The notes under the pieces are model-generated. The model made no database searches, had not been told where the DNA came from, and saw only the letters and a list, made by a program, of their open reading frames with translations. From Elusimicrobiota bacterium (GTDB lineage: Bacteria; Elusimicrobiota; Elusimicrobia; UBA1565; JACRDR01): a DNA stretch of 64,000 nucleotides. Shown piece after piece: positions 49,406 through 59,006 of the stretch (positions are counted from its first letter, which is position 1; every line of letters begins with the position of its first letter). The position numbers and the translations under genes are program-made. The DNA lies in the NCBI GenBank assembly GCA_016194745.1, contig JACQBA010000010.1, positions 124,001-188,000 of the forward strand, in the 5' to 3' direction.

Positions 49406-50409
49406 CAGCTTCCCCCTTTGCGCGGATAGGACGGGGAGATCTTCTCCGCGAACACGTGCTCCCAGATGTCGTCGGCCTTCGGGAACGGCTCCTGCTTGAC
49501 GATCTGGTGCGCCTTGTCGACCTCGTCTTGATTGGTGTGCCACGCCATCTCGAGGCGCTCGCGCTTGGCGAGGCCGAGGGAAGTCAGCTTCTCCTCGAAT
49601 GCCTTGATGCAGTCGGGCTCGGGGACGCGGTTGGCGCCGGACGACGACGAGTGCCCGTAGAGGCGGCTCGTGACCGCCTCAAGGAGATAGGGCTTCCTCT
49701 CCTTGCGCACGTACGTCATCGCCTCCTGTATCGCCCGGTAGGAGGCCATGGGGTCGTTGCCGTCGATCGTGCGACCGGGCATGTTGGGGAAGGTTTTCGC
49801 CCAATCGGAGATGTTGCGCTCGCCGTGCTGGTCCCGCATCGGCGTCGAGATGCCGTAGCCGTTGTTCACCACGATGATGAGGATCGGCAGGGGCAGGATC
49901 GGCCGGTTCGCCCAGACGAGGCAGCTGTGGAAGTCGCCTTCGGCCGTGCCGGCGTCGCCGCCGTTGACGATCGTGATGCCCTGGCCTCCCGCGCGCGCCT
50001 GCGCGATGCCGGTGCCGATCGCGGTCGCGTACTGCGTCTCGATCGTCGGGTAGACCGGCAGCACGTTCCACGCGGGGATGGACGGATGATTCACGAAATT
50101 GCGGCCCTTCGAGTATGGGTCGGTCGCCACGGCGCGCATCTGCCGGATCGTGTCGATCACCGGCGCGCCCATGCCGAGAATGATGCCGCTCGAGCGGTAG
50201 TGGAGGTGCAGATAGTCGTTCTCGAGTCCCGCGCCCTTCTTGATCGACAGGCCGAGGGGGACGTTGAAGGCCTCCTCTCCCGGGCCCCCGATCCAGAAGT
50301 AGCCCTCGCCGCTCTTCGACATCTTAATCAGGCGCTCCTCGAGGCAGCGCGTGCGGACCATGATGTCGTGGACGAGCAGCCAGAATTGGGGATCGACCGA
50401 GTCCGCCAT
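49405..50409 (-). CDS. 2-oxoacid dehydrogenase E1 alpha subunit
   Basis: 334 residues from ATG 50409. The thiamine-diphosphate motif is GGDAGTAEGDFH...VVNNGYGIS (GDG-type with Asp and Asn-Asn), preceded by GIGTG-like ATAIGTGIAQA, and it carries DGNDPMASYRA and a phosphorylation-loop-like RLYGHSSSSGAN. The sequence is closer to the branched-chain (BkdA) type than to PdhA, but substrate cannot be fixed. It catalyses oxidative decarboxylation of a 2-oxoacid. Starts 1 nt after rlmB. Confidence 0.88.
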   Translation of the reverse strand: MADSVDPQFWLLVHDIMVRTRCLEERLIKMSKSGEGYFWIGGPGEEAFNVPLGLSIKKGAGLENDYLHLHYRSSGIILGMGAPVIDTIRQMRAVATDPYSKGRNFVNHPSIPAWNVLPVYPTIETQYATAIGTGIAQARAGGQGITIVNGGDAGTAEGDFHSCLVWANRPILPLPILIIVVNNGYGISTPMRDQHGERNISDWAKTFPNMPGRTIDGNDPMASYRAIQEAMTYVRKERKPYLLEAVTSRLYGHSSSSGANRVPEPDCIKAFEEKLTSLGLAKRERLEMAWHTNQDEVDKAHQIVKQEPFPKADDIWEHVFAEKISPSYPRKGGS

Positions 50410-50410
50410 G

Positions 50411-51193
50411 CTAGGTTCCCTTCGCTCCTGCAGCTGCATTCTTGAGCCTCCTAGTGACCTCGTACAAGAGGATGCTCGCCGCGCACGAGGCGTTCAGGCT
50501 TTCCACGCCCTGCGCCGACTGCGGGACGCCGACGAGCTCGTCGCAGCGCTCGGCGACCATGCGGCGCATGCCGAAACCCTCCGACCCGATCACGAGCACC
50601 ATGGGAAAATTGAACTGGACGTCCCATGCCGCCTTTCCCGTCCCATCCGCGCCGTAGATCCAAAAACCGTCGTCCTTGAGCTGGGTCAGCGTCTGCGCGA
50701 GGTTGCCGACGGTGAACACGGGAATCTTCTCGATCGCCCCAGCCGATGACGCCACGGCCGCCGGCGTGACGGGCGCCGCGCGGCGGTCCGGCACGATCAA
50801 CGCCCGCGATCCGAGGCAGACCGCCGAGCGCGCGATGGCGCCGAGATTGTGCGGGTCCTGGATCTGGTCGAGCGCGGTCAGGATGAGCGTCTTGCGGTCC
50901 TCGCTGTTGAGATTGCCGAGAAACCCCGCGAACCCGTCTCCCGCGCGCTCCTCGACCATGAGCGCGAGACCTTGGTGCGCCGCGCTCGAGGTCATCCGGT
51001 CGAGCTCCTTTCGCTGCACCCAGCGGACCTTCGCGCCGAGCTCGCGCGCCACCTTCACGAGCTCGGAGACGCGTTCGTCCTTCATCTCGTGCAGGATCCA
51101 AAACTCGCGGATCTTCCGCGACTGGCTGAGGAGAGCCTCCTCGACCGAGTGCCGGCCCCACAGCCAGCGCCACTTCTCCCGCGATCCGGTCAT
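50411..51193 (-). CDS. rlmB: SpoU-type 23S rRNA 2'-O-methyltransferase (RlmB)
   Basis: 260 residues. N-terminal L30e-like substrate-binding domain (about 8-85: [11 protein letters not shown]) then the SPOUT methyltransferase knot with three motifs: [16 protein letters not shown] (motif 1), [12 protein letters not shown] (motif 2), and [14 protein letters not shown] (motif 3). RlmB methylates a guanosine in 23S rRNA; a related tRNA target is possible. It overlaps cysS by 4 nt (ATGA). Confidence 0.92.
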   Translation of the reverse strand: MTGSREKWRWLWGRHSVEEALLSQSRKIREFWILHEMKDERVSELVKVARELGAKVRWVQRKELDRMTSSAAHQGLALMVEERAGDGFAGFLGNLNSEDRKTLILTALDQIQDPHNLGAIARSAVCLGSRALIVPDRRAAPVTPAAVASSAGAIEKIPVFTVGNLAQTLTQLKDDGFWIYGADGTGKAAWDVQFNFPMVLVIGSEGFGMRRMVAERCDELVGVPQSAQGVESLNASCAASILLYEVTRRLKNAAAGAKGT

Positions 51194-52590
51194 TTCCGCT
51201 TCCAGCGCTGCCCGTCTTTGGTGTCCTCGATGAGGATTCCCTTGTCGGCCAACATCTTCCGCAGCGCGTCGGCGGCGGCGAAATCCTTGTTCTTGCGGGC
51301 GCTCAGCCGCTCGTTGAGCAGCTTCACGACTTCGGGTGCGAGCTCCTGCGCGCCCTCGGGGATGAGCCTTAGGCCGAGGACCTTGTCCGCCTCGAGCAGG
51401 AACGCGTGCTGCCCCTCGGCGGGCAGCTTCTTGACCGCCTCCGAGACCACCGAGAGCGCCTGGGGCATGTTCAGGTCGTCCGAGATCGCCTCCTTGAAGC
51501 GATCGAGCAGGGCCTCGACGTCCTTGGTGCGCGCGGGCTTGGACTCGCGCGCGATGAGCTGGGCGCGGTCGCGGAGGCTTTTCAGCCCGCTCTTGGCGGC
51601 GTCGAGGGCCGCGAGCGAGAAATCGAGCTGCTTGCGATAATGGGCTTGGAAGCAGAGATAGCGGTAGTCGAGCGGGTCATAGCCCTTCTCTTGGAGGTCT
51701 TGAAGCCTGATGAAGCCTCCCGCCGACTTCGCCATCTTGGCGTTGTTCATGAGCAGGAACTCGCCGTGCATCCACCACTTCGCGAACGGCTTGCCCGTCG
51801 CGCCTTCCGTTTGCGCGATCTCGTTGGTGTGATGGATCGGGATGTGGTCCACGCCGCCGCAATGGATGTCGAAAGTCTCCCCGAGGTACTTCATCGCCAT
51901 GGCGGAGCACTCGATGTGCCACCCCGGGAAGCCGACGCCCCAGGGCGACGGCCATTCCATCTGGCGCTTTGTTCCCTTCGGAGAGAACTTCCACAGCGCG
52001 AAATCGGTCGGATTGCGTTTCTCCGGATTGACTTCGACGCGCGCGCCGGCCTTGAGCCCGCCCACGAACGAGATGAACGTGTGCTCCGAACTCACGAGCT
52101 TGCCGTACGCCGGGAACTTGGAAGTGTCGAAATAGACCCCGTCCGAGGTGGAATAGGTGAAGCCTTTCGCCTCGAGCCGCTTGACGAGATCAATCTGCTC
52201 CGGCACGTGGTCGGTAGCCTTGCAGAGCACCTTCGGCGGGATAAGGTTGAGCAGCTTGGAGTCCTCGACGAAAGTCTTGGTATAGAAATCGGCGATCTCC
52301 CACGCGGTCTTTCCCTCCCGCGCCGCGCCGACTTCCATCTTGTCCTCGCCTTCGTCGGCTTGGCTCGTGAGATGCCCGACGTCCGTGATGTTCATCACGT
52401 GCAGGACATCGAAGCCGAGGAACTCGAGCGTGCGGCGAAGGACGTCCTCGAAGACGTAGGTGCGATAGTTCCCGACGTGGAGATAGTTGTAGACGGTCGG
52501 CCCGCAGGTGTAGAGCCCGACCTTCGGGGGGGCGATCGGCTTGAAGGGATCCTTCGACCGCGTCAGGGTGTTGAAAAGCGCGAGTTCCAT
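51190..52590 (-). CDS. cysS: Cysteinyl-tRNA synthetase
   Basis: 466 residues from ATG 52590 with TGAGGAA at 7 nt; a TTG 15 nt upstream is rejected. Class I synthetase: [20 protein letters not shown] holds the zinc Cys and HIGH-like HVGN, then the zinc ligands in WHIECSAMA and [15 protein letters not shown], and KMAKSAGG as the KMSKS-like loop (Ala in place of first Ser). C-terminal DALR-type helix domain. First gene of the cysS-rlmB-E1-ygfZ run. Confidence 0.95.
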   Translation of the reverse strand: MELALFNTLTRSKDPFKPIAPPKVGLYTCGPTVYNYLHVGNYRTYVFEDVLRRTLEFLGFDVLHVMNITDVGHLTSQADEGEDKMEVGAAREGKTAWEIADFYTKTFVEDSKLLNLIPPKVLCKATDHVPEQIDLVKRLEAKGFTYSTSDGVYFDTSKFPAYGKLVSSEHTFISFVGGLKAGARVEVNPEKRNPTDFALWKFSPKGTKRQMEWPSPWGVGFPGWHIECSAMAMKYLGETFDIHCGGVDHIPIHHTNEIAQTEGATGKPFAKWWMHGEFLLMNNAKMAKSAGGFIRLQDLQEKGYDPLDYRYLCFQAHYRKQLDFSLAALDAAKSGLKSLRDRAQLIARESKPARTKDVEALLDRFKEAISDDLNMPQALSVVSEAVKKLPAEGQHAFLLEADKVLGLRLIPEGAQELAPEVVKLLNERLSARKNKDFAAADALRKMLADKGILIEDTKDGQRWKRK

Positions 52591-52733
52591 GCCGACATTC
52601 CTCAAGTCTTCCGACGAGGAAAGTCTAACAAATTTATTCCCAATTGCGGGGTCTTAGGAAAGTGACGGCCGTCTGCGATTCCAGGGATCGTCCGCAAGAA
52701 ATCCGATACCTTGAGCGGATGAATTTCCAGGTC

Positions 52734-53900
52734 TTAGGCGGCGCCGACGAGGACGACGGTCGCGACGGCGTAGCAGGCGATGGCCTCGCCGCGGCCGATC
52801 TCGCCCATGCCCTCGTGGCTCTTGGCCTTGAGACTGACGCGGGCGGGCTCGAGCTTGAATGCGTCCGCGAGAGACGCGCGCAGGGCGTCGTAATGCGGAC
52901 GGATCTTCGGCTCCTCGGCGATGAGCGTCACGTCCAAATTGGCGAGGATGGCGCCGCGCTCCGAGAGCTTCTTGGCGACCTCGGCCACGATGAGGCGGCT
53001 GGCGATGCCCTTGATCTCCTTCTTCTCGGGCGGGAACATCATCCCGATCTCGCCGAGACCGGCCGCGCCCAAGGCCGCGTCGCTCGCGGCGTGCAGGACA
53101 ACGTCTCCGTCGGAATGACCCAGCAACCCTTTCGTGTGCTCGAGCTTCATGCCCGCGAGCCAGAGCTCGCGTCCCGCCACGAGCCTGTGGATGTCGAAGC
53201 CGAATCCCGTGCGGATCTCGGGGCGAAGACCGGGGTGGCGTTTGGCCAGGAAGGCCTCCGCGACCGTCAGATCCTCCGGCGTCGTAATCTTGATGTTCTC
53301 GTAGCTTGAGGGCACGATCTTCACCTGGTGCCCCGCGCGCTCGACGAGCTGAGACTCGTCGGTCGCCTTCTTCTCGTCGGCGAACTTCACCAATGCCTCC
53401 TCCAAGATCTCGCGGCGGTAGCACTGCGGCGTTTGGGCAAGCCAAAAGGAGGAGCGCGTCGGCGTCGTGGAGATCCACAACTCCTTGTTCGTGACCTTCT
53501 TGAGCGTGTCCTTAACCGCGACTCCGGGGATCGCCGCTCCGGATTCGAAGGCCTCGTCCAACACGGCCAAGATCACCTCGCGGGAGATCAGCGGACGCGC
53601 GCCGTCGTGGATGGCGACGAGCTCGACGTCCTTGGACAACGCCGCAAATCCGTTGCGCACCGAATCCATCCGTTCGGCGCCGCCCTCGACGACCTTGACC
53701 CGGGCCGAGGCGAAGCGGGACCCATGCTCCTTGACGTTGTCCGGCGTCATGACGAGCACCACCTCGGTGACGTCGGGAATGTCGAGGAACGCGTTGACCG
53801 ACCACTCGACGACGGGCTTCCCCAGAAGCGCCATGAACTGCTTCGGCTGCCCCATGCGCTTGCCGGAGCCCGCGGCGACGATGATGGCGCCGGCGTTCAT
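52734..53900 (-). CDS. ispDF: Bifunctional IspD-IspF (MEP pathway)
   Basis: 388 residues. IspD part (about 1-228): VAAGSGKRMG nucleotide loop, IHDGARPLIS, and TPQCYRREIL; it makes CDP-methylerythritol. IspF part (about 230-385): GFGFDIHRL, LGHSDGDVVLHAASDAALGA with the zinc and catalytic Asp/His, and AKSHEGMGEIGRGEAI; it forms the cyclic diphosphate. Fusion of the two is common in several phyla. Last gene of the rpsF-ispDF minus-strand run, 4 nt after the YacL-like gene. Confidence 0.95.
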   Translation of the reverse strand: MNAGAIIVAAGSGKRMGQPKQFMALLGKPVVEWSVNAFLDIPDVTEVVLVMTPDNVKEHGSRFASARVKVVEGGAERMDSVRNGFAALSKDVELVAIHDGARPLISREVILAVLDEAFESGAAIPGVAVKDTLKKVTNKELWISTTPTRSSFWLAQTPQCYRREILEEALVKFADEKKATDESQLVERAGHQVKIVPSSYENIKITTPEDLTVAEAFLAKRHPGLRPEIRTGFGFDIHRLVAGRELWLAGMKLEHTKGLLGHSDGDVVLHAASDAALGAAGLGEIGMMFPPEKKEIKGIASRLIVAEVAKKLSERGAILANLDVTLIAEEPKIRPHYDALRASLADAFKLEPARVSLKAKSHEGMGEIGRGEAIACYAVATVVLVGAA

Positions 53901-53904
53901 CGGG

Positions 53905-54879
53905 TCAACGCGCCTTCGTGAAGATCATCCGTCCGGCCGAGCTTTGCAGGATCGAGGTGACGGCCACCTCGATGCGCTTGCCGATGTGGCGCTTGCCGTC
54001 CTCGATGACGACCATCGTGCCGTCGTCGAGGTAGCCCACGCCCTGCTCGCGTTCCTTGCCCTCTTTCATGACGAAGATGCTCATGCCCTCGCCGGGCAGC
54101 ACGACCGGCTTGAGGGAATTCGCGAGGTCGTTGATGTTGAGGCACTGGATGCCTTCCAGCGCCGCGACCTTGTTCAAATTGAAGTCCGTCGTGAGCACCT
54201 TGCCGCCGAGTTCCTTGGCGAGACGTACGACCTTCGCGTCGACCTCCTGCAGGTCGGGCAGATCGCGATCGATGATCTTGAGCGGAATCTCCTGGTTCTC
54301 CTTGAGCCGCGACAGGATGTCGAGCCCGCGGCGGCCCCGGGCGCGCTTCAAGGAATCGGCCGAGTCCGCGAGCCGCTGCAGCTCGTTGAGGACAAAGCGC
54401 GGCACGATGAGATACCCGGATAAGAACCGCGTCTCGCAGATGTCGATGATCCGCCCGTCGATGATCGCGCTTGTGTCGACGACCTTCATCTCGGCCCCGC
54501 GCCGCTTGCCCATGGCGAGGACGTCCTTGTCCAAGCTGTCGAGCTCCGGAAATTTTCGGATCGCGAGGATCGTCCCGAGCATGGCGAGAGCGAAGTGCCT
54601 CAATAGGGCGTAGCGGTCCCAGACCTGGTAGAGCTGGTCGTTGCCGATCTGGAAGACGGTGAAATCGAGAAGCTTGGAGAGGAAGATGCCGCCCGCGGCT
54701 CCCATGATGCCGAAGACCATCGAGAGCAGGTTGATCGACTCGAGAGCCATCTCGAGCACGACGAGCAGCATCCCGACGCCCAGGCCGACCAAGAGTCCCT
54801 GCCGGTTATGGGTGATCTGCGTATAGACGAGAAGCGGACAACCGAGCAACACGAGGCTGCGGTAGACCCAAATGATCAC
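53905..54879 (-). CDS. YacL-like PIN/TRAM-domain membrane protein
   Basis: 324 residues from GTG 54879 with GGAGG at 5 nt, overlapping the radA TGA (GTGA). Four membrane segments in the first 105 residues, then a PIN nuclease domain with acidic residues in VVDTSAIIDGRI, VLNELQ and VLTTDFNLNKVA, and a C-terminal TRAM domain (about 255-320: VVIEDGKRHIGKRIEV). YacL-type proteins often sit next to radA and ispD, as here. Function unknown, maybe a membrane RNase. Confidence 0.88.
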   Translation of the reverse strand: MIIWVYRSLVLLGCPLLVYTQITHNRQGLLVGLGVGMLLVVLEMALESINLLSMVFGIMGAAGGIFLSKLLDFTVFQIGNDQLYQVWDRYALLRHFALAMLGTILAIRKFPELDSLDKDVLAMGKRRGAEMKVVDTSAIIDGRIIDICETRFLSGYLIVPRFVLNELQRLADSADSLKRARGRRGLDILSRLKENQEIPLKIIDRDLPDLQEVDAKVVRLAKELGGKVLTTDFNLNKVAALEGIQCLNINDLANSLKPVVLPGEGMSIFVMKEGKEREQGVGYLDDGTMVVIEDGKRHIGKRIEVAVTSILQSSAGRMIFTKAR

Positions 54880-56324
54880 GTCGCCTCCTTCTCGTAACGG
54901 TCGTCGTCGTCGCGGGCCGACGGCTCGGGCAAGCCCGCCGCGCACGCGGAGACGCTGTCGAAGCCTTCGAGGACGAGGCCGCTCGCCTTGCCCAGGTCCT
55001 TGAGCGAGCGCTGCGGGACCGCGGCGCGCTTGAAGCCGAGCTTGGCCGCCTCCTTGAGGCGCTGCGGGAGGAACGCCACGCGGCTGATCTGCCCGAGCAG
55101 GCCGACTTCGCCGAGGAATACCTGATCCGGCGGCAGCGGGATATCCCGCGCCGAACTGACCAACGCGACGCACACCGCGAGATCCATCGCGGGGTCCTTT
55201 TGCTTCATCCCGCCCGCGAGGCTGAGAAAGACGTCGTAGTTCTCGAGACGCAGGCGCAGGTGCTTCTCGAGCGCCGCGATCAAGACGAGCATCCGGTTGA
55301 GCTCGAGTCCCGTCGCCATGCGCCGGGGCAACGGGTAGCGCGTCGGTGTCACTAGAGCCTGCACTTCGACGAGCATCGGGCGGCTCCCCTCGAGGGCGAC
55401 CGACACCGCGCGTCCGGGCAGCGGCCGCCCCTCGCGCCCGGAGATGAAGAACGCGGAGGCGTCGGCGACGTCGACGAGACCCTTCTCCCCCATCTCAAAG
55501 AGGCCGATCTCGGCGGACGGCCCGAAGCGGTTCTTCTCGACGCGGAGGACCCGCAGGAGCTGGTGGCTTTCCGTGTCGAAATAGAGGACGGTGTCCACGA
55601 TGTGCTCGAGCACCTTGGGGCCGGCGAGCGCGCCTTCCTTCGTGATGTGTCCGAGGAGGAAGGTCACGATGTCCCTGCTCTTCGCCGCCCGCAGGATCGC
55701 CGCGGAGCACTCGCGCACTTGGCCGACGGAGCCCGGGCTGCCGGAAAGATCCGGATGATACACGGTCTGCACGGAGTCGAGGATCAAGGCGTCGGGCTGG
55801 ATCTGCTCCATCGTCTCGAGCACCTTGGTGAGGCTCGTCTCGGAAAGGAGGTAGACCTCCTCCGACTTGATGCCGAGCCGCTTGGCGCGCCCCGAGACCT
55901 GGCCGAGGCTCTCCTCGCCGCTGATGTAGAGGACCTTAAACCCCTTCTGGCCCTTGGCCGCCGGCTTGGCGAGCTTGGCGGCGACTTGAAGCATCAGCGT
56001 CGACTTGCCGATGCCGGGAGGCCCCGCGAGCAGGACGACTTGGCCGGGCACGAGGCCGTCGCCCAAGAGGCGGTCGAGCTCGCCGATATTCGTCGCCACC
56101 CGAGGTCGCTCGACCGTCGTCGCCTCCGCCAACCGCACGACCTCGGAACTGAAGGAGGTGAGTCCGGCCGTGGTCTTGGCGCCGCCGGCCGCGGCTGCGG
56201 TGGCCATCTCGATGACTTCCTCCGCGAGCGTATTCCACGCGGAACAGTCCGGACATTGCCCGACCCACTTCGGGCTCGAGTGACCGCACTCCTGGCAGCG
56301 ATAGACGGCCTTCAAGCGGGGCAT
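54876..56324 (-). CDS. radA: DNA repair protein RadA
   Basis: 482 residues. N-terminal zinc finger C10-xx-C13 and C24-xx-C27, RecA-like ATPase with Walker A AGPPGIGKST, the RadA-specific VEKNRFGP motif, and a Lon-like C-terminal domain with DLAVCVALVSS and PRRMATGLELNRM. RadA is a branch-migrating helicase in recombination. Length normal. Starts 1 nt after mlaD. Confidence 0.95.
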   Translation of the reverse strand: MPRLKAVYRCQECGHSSPKWVGQCPDCSAWNTLAEEVIEMATAAAAGGAKTTAGLTSFSSEVVRLAEATTVERPRVATNIGELDRLLGDGLVPGQVVLLAGPPGIGKSTLMLQVAAKLAKPAAKGQKGFKVLYISGEESLGQVSGRAKRLGIKSEEVYLLSETSLTKVLETMEQIQPDALILDSVQTVYHPDLSGSPGSVGQVRECSAAILRAAKSRDIVTFLLGHITKEGALAGPKVLEHIVDTVLYFDTESHQLLRVLRVEKNRFGPSAEIGLFEMGEKGLVDVADASAFFISGREGRPLPGRAVSVALEGSRPMLVEVQALVTPTRYPLPRRMATGLELNRMLVLIAALEKHLRLRLENYDVFLSLAGGMKQKDPAMDLAVCVALVSSARDIPLPPDQVFLGEVGLLGQISRVAFLPQRLKEAAKLGFKRAAVPQRSLKDLGKASGLVLEGFDSVSACAAGLPEPSARDDDDRYEKEAT

Positions 56325-56325
56325 G

Positions 56326-57657
56326 CTATTTGCTCTTGCTCCGCCCCTTCGTGCCCGCGACGCCGAAGGTCGTCATGCCGAAAAGGTAAGCGATGTCCTT
56401 GTCTTCGAAGCTAACGTTCACCCACGTCTGGTAGCGCGGAATTTCCTGCACGTCCTCGACGCGCGCGCCGATGCCGATGAGGCGATGCGCCCGGAACATG
56501 CCGCCGAAATCGTACTGCGGCTTCGAGAACCGCCGGCTCTCGACGACGCGGTTGCGGCCGAAGTCGTGGCCCTGCGCCATGAGGCTCAGGCGGTCCAAGA
56601 CGGGCACGTCCTTGAACGGCGTCACCGTCACGCGGGCGCCGCCGCCGGATTGGATCACGCCCACGCCCAAGTCCGCATAGGGCCAGACGAAGCCGAGCAA
56701 GGCGTCGATCGTGTTCTTGCGGGCGTAGTCGGTGCCGTGCGTATTTGAGTCGTTGACGTTGGCGAGGTTCGAGCCGCCGAGATAGTAGTAGCGCTCGTCC
56801 CGCGGGTAAATCTTGAGCCCGATGTCGCCGCGCGAGGTGCGGATCGCGTGCTCGTAGCGCCAGTCATAGTTCCAGTACACGCGGAATTGGTTGATGCGCC
56901 CGAGCACGTCCTTGGCGGTACCCGCGACGTCCTTGAGCGAGGAGACCGTCTCCTTCACGTCGTTCTTCATCTTCTCGTCGTGGAGAAGCGCGCCGACGGG
57001 CCCCTTCTGCTGATTGATGGCCGCCATCATCTGGTCGGTCTTGGCGAGGATGGAATCGAGTTTGGCGGTGATCGAGTCCATGCGGTCCATCGCGTGCGTG
57101 ACGTTCGGCTTGACGTCGGCGAGCATCTCGTTCAAATTGGCCGTAAGCTCGCGCACGTTGGCCACCGTGGCGTTGAGATTCTTCGTCATCGGGGTCTGCT
57201 TGGACTCGTCCCCGTTCAGCCCCGCCAGGAGGTCCTGCAGGCTGTTGAAGGCTTTGGTCAGGGACTTCTCGATCGAGTCGGCTTCCTTGCCCTGGACGGC
57301 CTCGCCGGGCTGCAGCACTCCCGACTCCGCCTTTCCTTGGTCGATCTGGAGGTACTTGGAGCCGATGATGCCGGTCGATCCGATCTGGAAGAGCGAGTTC
57401 TTGTAGATCGGAACGCCCTCGCGGATGCGCGCCTCGGCCCGTACCTTGCCGGATTGAAAGGAAATCTTCTTGACCTTTCCCACGTCGACGCCCGACAAGC
57501 GGACGGGCGAATCCTCGGAAAGGCCCGAGACGTCGGTGAAGTCGACGTAGATCGGATAACGGCGCTGGAACGTGAAATCCCCAAGCAGGAAGATCGCAAT
57601 GCCTAGAAGGGCCAGGCCCGCGAGGACGAATGCGCCGACTTTGCTCTCAATCGACAT
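56326..57657 (-). CDS. mlaD: MlaD-type substrate-binding protein of phospholipid ABC transporter
   Basis: 443 residues, longer than E. coli MlaD. One N-terminal membrane helix (about 8-27), the MCE domain (about 35-120: YPIYVDFTDVSGLSEDSPVRLSGVDVGKV), then helices forming a tunnel (about 130-260) and an unusual C-terminal beta-rich part (about 265-443) with WNYDWRYEHAIRTSRGDIGL. It carries lipid between membranes. An 84-nt gap separates it from mlaF. Confidence 0.9.
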   Translation of the reverse strand: MSIESKVGAFVLAGLALLGIAIFLLGDFTFQRRYPIYVDFTDVSGLSEDSPVRLSGVDVGKVKKISFQSGKVRAEARIREGVPIYKNSLFQIGSTGIIGSKYLQIDQGKAESGVLQPGEAVQGKEADSIEKSLTKAFNSLQDLLAGLNGDESKQTPMTKNLNATVANVRELTANLNEMLADVKPNVTHAMDRMDSITAKLDSILAKTDQMMAAINQQKGPVGALLHDEKMKNDVKETVSSLKDVAGTAKDVLGRINQFRVYWNYDWRYEHAIRTSRGDIGLKIYPRDERYYYLGGSNLANVNDSNTHGTDYARKNTIDALLGFVWPYADLGVGVIQSGGGARVTVTPFKDVPVLDRLSLMAQGHDFGRNRVVESRRFSKPQYDFGGMFRAHRLIGIGARVEDVQEIPRYQTWVNVSFEDKDIAYLFGMTTFGVAGTKGRSKSK

Positions 57658-57741
57658 TATAAATAGTGATTGACGGCCTCGGCGGGAAGCTGCCCGTCAA
57701 TTTTGGACGTATTATATTGCATTTTTATTGCTCTCGCCCGT

Positions 57742-58506
57742 CTAATCGAAGTCCCGGATCTTCATCTGGATGGGCCCGTGGCTCAAGCCCTCGACGAACT
57801 GGTGCACGTACGCATCCTTGCTGCTTTTGATCTCGTCGGGCGCGGCGACGGCTTTCATCTTGCCCTCGAACAACATCGCGATCTTGCTCGCGATCTTGTA
57901 GGCCGATTTCATGTCGTGGGTAACGACCATGGACGTCACGCCGAGCTGCTTCTTCAAGTCGACGATCATGTCGCTGATAATCTCCGACATGATGGGATCG
58001 AGACCCGTCGTCGGCTCGTCGTAGAGCACGTACTTGGGCTCCGCCGCGATGGCCCGGGCGAGCGAGACGCGCTTTTTCATGCCGCCCGAAAGCTGGGCCG
58101 GCTTCATGTCCTCGATGTCCTTGAGCCCTACGAGCGCGAGCTTCTCTCGCGCGATCTTGCGGTACTTCGTTTCCGGGATGTCCGTCAAATAGCGCAGGCC
58201 GAAGGTGACGTTCTCCCAGATGGTCATCGAGTCGAACAGGGCGCCTTCCTGGAAGCAGTAGCCGAACTTTCTTCGGTATTCGGCGACGTCCTGATCGCCG
58301 CGCAGCTTCGTGATGTCGACGCCGTCCACCGAGATCGAACCCTCATCGGGGCGCACGAGGCCGATCACGCACTTCATGATCGTGCTCTTGCCGCTGCCGG
58401 AGCCGCCGATGATGACCATCGTCTCATTGTCGTCGACGGTCAAGTCGACGCCCTTCAAGATATGCCGGTCCCCGAACGACTTCACCACGCCCCGCACTTC
58501 TATCAT
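57742..58506 (-). CDS. mlaF: MlaF ABC-transporter ATPase
   Basis: 254 residues. Walker A GGSGSGKSTIMK, Q-loop YCFQEGALFDSMT, signature LSGGMKKRVSLARA, Walker B YVLYDEPTTGLDP, and switch His in VVTHDMKSA. Powers the MlaE permease. The ATG overlaps the TGA of the four-helix-bundle gene; GGTGAGG lies upstream. MlaF would normally follow mlaE directly; here a cassette separates them. Confidence 0.93.
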   Translation of the reverse strand: MIEVRGVVKSFGDRHILKGVDLTVDDNETMVIIGGSGSGKSTIMKCVIGLVRPDEGSISVDGVDITKLRGDQDVAEYRRKFGYCFQEGALFDSMTIWENVTFGLRYLTDIPETKYRKIAREKLALVGLKDIEDMKPAQLSGGMKKRVSLARAIAAEPKYVLYDEPTTGLDPIMSEIISDMIVDLKKQLGVTSMVVTHDMKSAYKIASKIAMLFEGKMKAVAAPDEIKSSKDAYVHQFVEGLSHGPIQMKIRDFD

Positions 58507-59006
58507 GGAGCCCTCACCAATCCGAGGTGCGGGGATGGGAAGTCGGGGTTCGGGGGTCGAACGACAAACGACTCGGAAACGATGGATGAATCGGTCAACG
58601 GCGACTGATAGAAACGGCGATTGCGTCGGAGAAGACCGGACAACAGCTGACCGACATCTTCCATCAGAGGGTAAATTGAATCCAGCGATTCAACACTGAG
58701 ATACCCGAAGATCCTTGCCAACTCGACGAAGGTGTCCAGCTCCGTTACGGAACCCTTGGCGATGTGCAGGAAGCGAACGAACTCCCGTTTTGATTCTCTG
58801 GCTGCGCCCTCAGCGATGTTCGCCGGAACACTGACAGCGCATCTGCGCATCTGACTTACAAGTCCATATTGTTCCATTTGGGGAAATTTCGCCGTTTCGC
58901 GATAAATGATCTCAGTAAGACGTATCCCCTTTTTCCAAGCATCCACTCGCCTATGAGGCGCCGTCCGCCCCCCGATCCCCGACCTTCGATCCCCGCAGTT
59001 CGTCAT
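58503..59006 (-). CDS. Four-helix-bundle protein (S23/23S rRNA IVP family) inside operon
   Basis: 167 residues from ATG 59006, which overlaps the mlaE TGA; GTG 58946 would give 147 residues. The core (about 21-125) is typical of the family: VDAWKKGIRL, MEQYGLVSQMRRCAVSVPANIAEG, then SKREFVRFLHIAKGSVTELDTFVELA. Such proteins are encoded in 23S rRNA intervening sequences and as loose genes; relatives (Avd) serve diversity-generating retroelements. Both ends of the frame run through the flanking inverted repeats, and its stop overlaps the mlaF start. The residues outside the core are therefore likely repeat-derived. Confidence 0.85.
   Translation of the reverse strand: MTNCGDRRSGIGGRTAPHRRVDAWKKGIRLTEIIYRETAKFPQMEQYGLVSQMRRCAVSVPANIAEGAARESKREFVRFLHIAKGSVTELDTFVELARIFGYLSVESLDSIYPLMEDVGQLLSGLLRRNRRFYQSPLTDSSIVSESFVVRPPNPDFPSPHLGLVRAP
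58529..58996. mobile_element. Inverted-repeat cassette carrying the four-helix-bundle gene
   Basis: Ends 58529-58565 and 58960-58996 are inverted repeats matching at 30 of 37 positions, starting GCGGGGAT at the outer edge and reading CG(A/G)ACG(A/G)C at the inner edge. It holds only the four-helix-bundle coding core. It sits precisely between mlaE and mlaF with ATGA junctions on both sides. No transposase. Related solo element at 25815-25906. Confidence 0.65.

Noticed and set aside
58529..58565. GGGGTCGAACGAC resembling a tRNA T-arm
   Set aside because: No acceptor, D or anticodon stems around it; it is part of the cassette inverted repeat.
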